A stretch of 8,960 bases of DNA from JAGDYD01 sp046536675 (GTDB lineage: Archaea; Micrarchaeota; Micrarchaeia; Micrarchaeales; CABMGC01): the NCBI GenBank assembly GCA_046536675.1, contig JAWDMK010000027.1, positions 1 through 8,960 of the forward strand, in the 5' to 3' direction. This document shows, piece after piece, positions 6,393-8,960 of the stretch. Each line of letters opens with the position of its first letter. Within the stretch, counting starts at the first letter, position 1. The notes under the pieces are model-generated. The model did not search any database. It saw only the letters and a list, made by a program, of their open reading frames with translations, and was not told the DNA's origin. The translations under genes and the position numbers were made by a program.

Positions 6393-6854
6393 GTGTATGT
6401 GGAAAACTGTATTTTTTGCAAAATAGTTGAAGGAAAGGAAAAGTCCTTCAAACTATACGAAGACAAAAAGTATATCGCAATACTTGACCGTTTTCCCAAT
6501 ATAATGGGTCAGACACTTGTAATAACTAAAGATCACATAAACAGCTATGCATTTGATCTTTCAGAGAAGGAGCTCTGCGAGCTTATGAAGGTAACTAAAA
6601 AAGTAGCGAAGATGCTCGAGAAAGGGCTAAAAGTAAAAAGAGTGCATATGGTTATAGAAGGCACTGCGATAAACCACTTGCATGTAAAGCTGTATCCAGC
6701 AATAGGCATGAAGAGCAAGAATAAGAAGCTTATCGCTGATGATCGCATATACTTTGATGAATATAAGGGCTATATTACAACACTTTTAGGACCAAAGGCA
6801 GATGAAAAAGATTTAAAAGAAGTACAAAATAAAATACTCAATGCTGATAAATGA
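6393..6854 (+). CDS. HIT-family nucleotide hydrolase/transferase-like protein (HxHxK variant)
   Basis: 153-residue HIT (histidine triad) protein. Such enzymes hydrolyse or transfer nucleoside monophosphates (Ap4A, AMP-lysine and similar substrates), usually in the cytoplasm. The N-terminal CIFCKIVEG has the C6-x-x-C9 pair that, with H48 and H95, can form the zinc site seen in many bacterial and archaeal HIT proteins. The HIT motif reads NHLHVKLYP. H95 and the presumed nucleophile H97 are present, but the third histidine of HxHxH is K99. The C-terminal 50 residues are lysine-rich. The start is GTG at 6393; an in-frame TGA lies at 6384-6386 and no in-frame ATG is near, so GTG at 6393 or 6399 must be used. 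The nearby ATG at 6397 is out of frame. tRNA-Asp follows 12 bases after the stop, possibly on the same transcript. The substrate cannot be predicted. Confidence 0.87.
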   Translation: MYVENCIFCKIVEGKEKSFKLYEDKKYIAILDRFPNIMGQTLVITKDHINSYAFDLSEKELCELMKVTKKVAKMLEKGLKVKRVHMVIEGTAINHLHVKLYPAIGMKSKNKKLIADDRIYFDEYKGYITTLLGPKADEKDLKEVQNKILNADK

Positions 6855-6866
6855 ATAAATTATTAA

Positions 6867-6939
6867 GCCTCGGTAGTGTAGTGGTCTAGCATACGAGCCT
6901 GTCACGCTTGTGACCCGGGTTCGAATCCCGGCCGAGGCG
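6867..6939 (+). tRNA. tRNA-Asp (GUC)
   Basis: Intronless 73-base tRNA. The acceptor GCCTCGG (6867-6873) pairs with CCGAGGC (6932-6938). The D arm is at 6876-6892, with two G-U pairs in the stem and GG at 6883-6884. The anticodon stem is CGAGC/GCTTG (6894-6898 with 6906-6910). The anticodon GTC is at 6901-6903. The variable loop has four bases. The T arm is CCGGG-TTCGAAT-CCCGG (6915-6931). The discriminator is G73 and the first pair G1-C72, both usual for tRNA-Asp. CCA is not encoded. It lies 12 bases after the HIT stop codon with no clear TATA box of its own, so it may be processed from a joint mRNA-tRNA transcript. Confidence 0.95.
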
Positions 6940-6960
6940 AGCCTACAAAAATTCGAACCC
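6917..6960 (+). repeat. 10-base inverted repeat between tRNA-Asp T arm and its 3' trailer
   Basis: GGGTTCGAAT (6917-6926, T arm of tRNA-Asp) is repeated in reverse complement as ATTCGAACCC (6951-6960), only 24 bases further on and just beyond the mature 3' end. The match is exact over ten bases and stops at both sides. In the precursor RNA the trailer could pair with the T arm. Confidence 0.6.
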
Positions 6961-6973
6961 TTTCACCGTCAGA

Positions 6974-6983
6974 TTTTATAAAA
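6974..6983 (+). promoter_or_regulatory. TATA box upstream of the CBS-domain gene
   Basis: TTTTATAAAA is the clearest TATA-like element in the 6940-7094 gap. It is 22-31 bases before an in-frame ATG at 7005 and about 115 bases before the ATG at 7095. It either drives a leaderless longer protein or gives a roughly 90-base 5' leader to the shorter one. Confidence 0.4.
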
Positions 6984-7040
6984 ATGGCTTAAGAGCAAAG
7001 GCTAATGCATTTGCTAATTCATATTCTTTACCTTGACTAC

Positions 7041-7063
7041 CTCTTTTTTGTGGTTTCTTTTTT
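7041..7063 (+). terminator. Possible T-run terminator after HIT/tRNA-Asp
   Basis: Two runs of six T (7044-7049 and 7058-7063) lie about 100-120 bases after tRNA-Asp, like the oligo-T signals at which archaeal RNA polymerase ends transcription. They fall inside the optional N-terminal extension of the CBS protein, so they would argue for the shorter start at 7095. No hairpin is associated. Confidence 0.25.
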
Positions 7064-7094
7064 AAATTTTAAAATACTTAAATTGTTTGAGAGC

Positions 7095-7547
7095 ATGTAT
7101 TCGGATACAAGATCACTTATAGTAGACGATGTAATGAGCAGACCTGTGATTACAGCTAGAGGAAATGATAGCATAAAGAGCATTGCCCAGAAGATGAACA
7201 AGTATGGTGTTAATTCTGTTGTAATAGTTGACGAGAAGAATGTGCCTATTGGCATAGTCACAGAAGGCGACATTATAAGAAGACTGCTCTCAAAGAAGAG
7301 AAACCTGCTGTTTGCAAAGGCTTCGCATGTTATGAGCAAGCCTGTTGTTACAATTAAGAGAGACCTTTCTCTTGAGGATGCGGCACGAATGATGGTAAAT
7401 AGAAAGATAAAGAAGCTATGTGTAGTAGATGATAAAGGCTCCCTTATAGGCATAATAAGCGAAGGCGACATAGTAAAGAACGCAAGCTATCTTATAGATG
7501 TACTTAAAGAGATCATAGAAACAGGCTACAGAAAAGAAGAAGTTTAG
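7095..7547 (+). CDS. Two-CBS-domain protein
   Basis: 150-residue stand-alone Bateman module. CBS1 covers about residues 9-68 (DDVMSRPVITA ... GIVTEGDIIRR) and CBS2 about 76-134 (SHVMSKPVVTI ... GIISEGDIVKN). In both, the T/S and D of the ligand-binding motif G-x-x-(T/S)-x-x-D are present, so an adenine nucleotide or similar ligand can be expected. Such proteins sense energy state or regulate a partner; the partner cannot be told from here. I chose ATG 7095, which begins ten residues before the first domain as is usual. An in-frame ATG at 7005 would add 30 mostly hydrophobic residues (a possible membrane anchor) and has a well-spaced TATA box at 6974. The stop is directly next to that of the convergent SUI1 gene with no bases between. 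Confidence 0.85.
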   Translation: MYSDTRSLIVDDVMSRPVITARGNDSIKSIAQKMNKYGVNSVVIVDEKNVPIGIVTEGDIIRRLLSKKRNLLFAKASHVMSKPVVTIKRDLSLEDAARMMVNRKIKKLCVVDDKGSLIGIISEGDIVKNASYLIDVLKEIIETGYRKEEV

Positions 7548-7853
7548 TTATGCAACATCTATGCTGTCTTCTGGATAGCCAAGCTTTATCAACGCCTTCT
7601 TAACCTCGTCTTTGTGCATGCCCTGCAGTTCTATAACACCATTTTTATATGTGCCACCGCATGCGAGCATGCTCTTCAATGACTTCGCCACCTTTTCAAG
7701 CTCGTCGCCCGCTAAGCCTTCTACTATTGTCATATATTTTTGGAACTTCTTCTTCTCCACATATACCTTTATCTTCTTGGATGTTTCCCTTTCTAGTATG
7801 TCGCACACACAGAGTTCTTTTGGCAAGCCGCACTTTGGACAAATTTCAGACAT
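7548..7853 (-). CDS. Translation initiation factor aIF1 (SUI1 family)
   Basis: 101-residue archaeal homologue of eIF1, which binds the small ribosomal subunit near the P site and secures correct start-codon selection. The N-terminal zinc knuckle is CPKCG...CVCD (C5, C8, C15, C17), a common archaeal addition. The SUI1 core follows, with YMTIVEGL (40-47) and the very characteristic LACGGTYKNGVIELQG (residues 63-78). The length is normal for the family. The ATG at 7851-7853 shares one base with the uL29 stop (TAATG), so translation is probably coupled. Position after uL29 is the standard archaeal ribosomal operon order. The RNase P component and uS17 that often follow are missing; the gene instead abuts a CBS gene on the opposite strand. 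Confidence 0.95.
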   Translation of the reverse strand: MSEICPKCGLPKELCVCDILERETSKKIKVYVEKKKFQKYMTIVEGLAGDELEKVAKSLKSMLACGGTYKNGVIELQGMHKDEVKKALIKLGYPEDSIDVA

Positions 7854-8056
7854 TATAGCTTTACACCCCTCTCTCTTAGTAGAGTTAAAATTTGAGCAAC
7901 TGTTCTTCTTAATTCCCTTACCTTTACCTTCTTGCTTGAAACGCCTGTAGAGGCAATCTTTCTCTTCTCTATGCTAAGATCTAGCCTTACCTCATCAAGC
8001 TTCGCCTTCAATGCGTCGTCAGATAAAGATCTTAATTCCTTAATCTTCATAAACAT
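7853..8056 (-). CDS. rpl29: 50S ribosomal protein uL29
   Basis: 67-residue protein at the start chosen, typical for archaeal L29, which lies near the peptide exit tunnel of the large subunit. The sequence MKIKELRSLSDDALKAKLDE and the closing RELRRTVAQILTLLRERG match the family's two-helix hairpin. Three starts are possible: GTG 8057-8059, ATG 8054-8056 and ATG 8048-8050. I chose 8054-8056 because it shares one base with the uS3 stop (TGATG), the same junction as upstream. The ATG at 8048-8050 would give MKIKELR, also normal for the family. The gene sits between uS3 and aIF1 in the conserved order. Confidence 0.93.
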   Translation of the reverse strand: MFMKIKELRSLSDDALKAKLDEVRLDLSIEKRKIASTGVSSKKVKVRELRRTVAQILTLLRERGVKL

Positions 8057-8682
8057 CACTTTGCTTCAGCAATACTCTTTGGAAGCGCAACCTCTTTAAT
8101 CTCCCTGTCTGGAAATACTGTTCCAGGCTGCACTATTCTTACTGTAACGCCAATAGCACCATATTTTGGATAGGCTGTAAGGTGAACTTCATCAACGAGA
8201 TTCTTAACAGCACCAGCCTTTGGTATGTAGCCGTGCCTTACCTTTATTGTTCTTGCCTTTGCGCCTTTTGCAGCAAGCTTACCGCTTGCTATAAGCTCAG
8301 CTCCAAGTGCACCTTCAGCGATTATATCTCTTAAAACAGAATGTAACAAACTCCTAGGGTTTGCACCTCTCTCAAGTGAGTTTGCAATATATCTTGCAAT
8401 TATCCTAGGCTCAAGCTTAGGATTCTTTACCTCAGCAACACTTATCTGAGGATTTTGTATATGGAACCTGTTCTTTATCTCTTCTGTAAGCGCATTAATT
8501 GTTTGGCCGCCGCTTCCTATTACCCTGCCAGGATTTGTAACATAAACTGTTATTCTTGTAATCACTGGTGTTTTCTGTATCTCAACCCTTGAAAAGCCAG
8601 CCTTGCTTAAATTCTTCTCCAAATACTTAGATATTCTAAGCTTAATTAATGCATCAGCTATAAATTTTCTTTCCACAACCAT
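8056..8682 (-). CDS. rps3: 30S ribosomal protein uS3
   Basis: 208-residue small-subunit head protein at the mRNA entry site. The archaeal N-terminus VVERKFIADAL leads into the KH domain, with GRVIGSGGQTI holding the GxxG loop at residues 56-59. The C-terminal domain shows GAELIASGKLAAKGAKARTIK, GYIPKAGA and GAIGVTVRIVQPGTVFPD, all diagnostic of S3. The length fits archaeal S3. The start was set at ATG 8680-8682, which overlaps the stop of the upstream gene by one base (TGATG); the in-frame GTG at 8683-8685 is the alternative. The GxxG loop has serine (GSGG) where a basic residue is common, a mild deviation. The gene is cotranscribed with uL29 and aIF1 downstream. Confidence 0.96.
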   Translation of the reverse strand: MVVERKFIADALIKLRISKYLEKNLSKAGFSRVEIQKTPVITRITVYVTNPGRVIGSGGQTINALTEEIKNRFHIQNPQISVAEVKNPKLEPRIIARYIANSLERGANPRSLLHSVLRDIIAEGALGAELIASGKLAAKGAKARTIKVRHGYIPKAGAVKNLVDEVHLTAYPKYGAIGVTVRIVQPGTVFPDREIKEVALPKSIAEAK

Positions 8683-8960
8683 CACTTCACCGCTTTATTG
8701 CTTTCTTTCTCTATTTTTTGCTCAGTTGCTTCTTTCTTAGTCTCTTCTCCTTTTTGTTTTTCCTTAGCCTCCTTTGCTTCTTTTCTTTTTTCTTTGCTTT
8801 CCTTCTTTTCCTTCTCATGCTTTTCTTTCGCTTCTTTTTTGCTCAGCATGTTTTCAAGCTCTTTCTTCTTTATAAAATATTTCATGCTCTTTGTAAGCCA
8901 GGCTTCATCCTTGCTTGCTAAGCCTATTTCAACTTTTGCGTATTCAAGATCACTGTGCAT
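8682..8960 (-). CDS. Probable C-terminal part of 50S ribosomal protein uL22 with K/E-rich tail (5' end outside window)
   Basis: 92 residues are visible and the frame is open at the window edge. ATG at 8958-8960 could be a start but is more likely an internal methionine. The gene just before uS3 in archaeal ribosomal operons is uL22, and the short ordered part (LEYAKVEIGL) would suit its last beta strand. I do not see a diagnostic uL22 motif, so the name rests mainly on gene order. Residues 31-92 are a highly charged, low-complexity tail with 40 Lys or Glu out of 62, probably a single long helix or disordered segment. The stop overlaps the uS3 start (TGATG). A lineage-specific K/E-rich protein inserted before uS3 is the alternative. 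Confidence 0.55.
   Translation of the reverse strand: MHSDLEYAKVEIGLASKDEAWLTKSMKYFIKKKELENMLSKKEAKEKHEKEKKESKEKRKEAKEAKEKQKGEETKKEATEQKIEKESNKAVK

Noticed and set aside
6397..6399. ATG as start of the HIT gene
   Set aside because: It is out of frame with the HIT domain; the in-frame choices are GTG at 6393 or 6399.
6951..6975. Possible tRNA 3' part on the - strand (GGGTTCGAAT)
   Set aside because: The T-loop sequence is there, but the five bases after it cannot pair with the five before as a T stem, and no acceptor, D or anticodon arm could be built upstream on that strand. Kept only as an inverted repeat.
8718..8921. Phe/Leu/Ser-rich 67-residue frame on the + strand
   Set aside because: It is the pyrimidine-rich antisense of the K/E-rich tail, so its apparent hydrophobicity is an artefact of composition.
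1..8960. CRISPR arrays, insertion sequences or long direct repeats
   Set aside because: No regularly spaced repeats, transposase genes or terminal inverted repeats were seen by eye anywhere in the window.

Overview
The window is a compact piece of an archaeal chromosome. The archaeal signs are a ribosomal-protein gene order of (uL22)-uS3-uL29-aIF1/SUI1, an aIF1 with an N-terminal zinc knuckle, a tRNA-Tyr with a C1-G72 pair and an intron after position 37, no genomically encoded CCA, a tandem AAA ATPase of the CDC48/VAT class, and TATA boxes placed about 25-35 bases before start codons that have no obvious Shine-Dalgarno sequence. The AT-rich composition, very tight packing and complex I genes would fit a small-genome DPANN archaeon such as a Micrarchaeota relative; that lineage is inference only.

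Bases 1-2609 (+ strand) hold the last two antiporter-like membrane subunits of a complex I-type proton or ion pump: NuoM (5' end outside the window) and NuoN, joined by an ATGA overlap. Charged residues in their channels deviate from the consensus. Bases 2641-3387 (+) encode a two-OB-fold RPA/SSB-like protein behind its own TATA box. It meets, tail to tail and with overlapping stop codons, a 930-residue protein on the - strand (3384-6176). That protein is an unusual membrane-anchored double AAA ATPase: some 8-10 hydrophobic helices stand where CDC48/VAT would have its substrate-recruiting N domain.

A 42-base divergent region with a 12-base palindrome separates the ATPase gene from an intron-containing tRNA-Tyr(GUA) gene (6219-6319, +). 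A HIT-family protein (6393-6854, +), tRNA-Asp(GUC) (6867-6939, +) and a two-CBS-domain protein (about 7095-7547, +) follow.

Bases 7548-8960 (- strand) are the end of a ribosomal-protein operon: a K/E-rich protein that is probably the C-terminus of uL22, then uS3, uL29 and aIF1/SUI1. Successive genes are linked by one-base stop/start overlaps (TGATG, TGATG, TAATG). The operon stops after SUI1 and abuts the CBS gene with no spacer. The contents are mostly energy conservation (NuoMN), information processing (RPA-like, tRNAs, translation) and protein or membrane quality control (AAA ATPase). The membrane AAA protein and the altered NuoN/NuoM channel residues are the best candidates for something not yet described.
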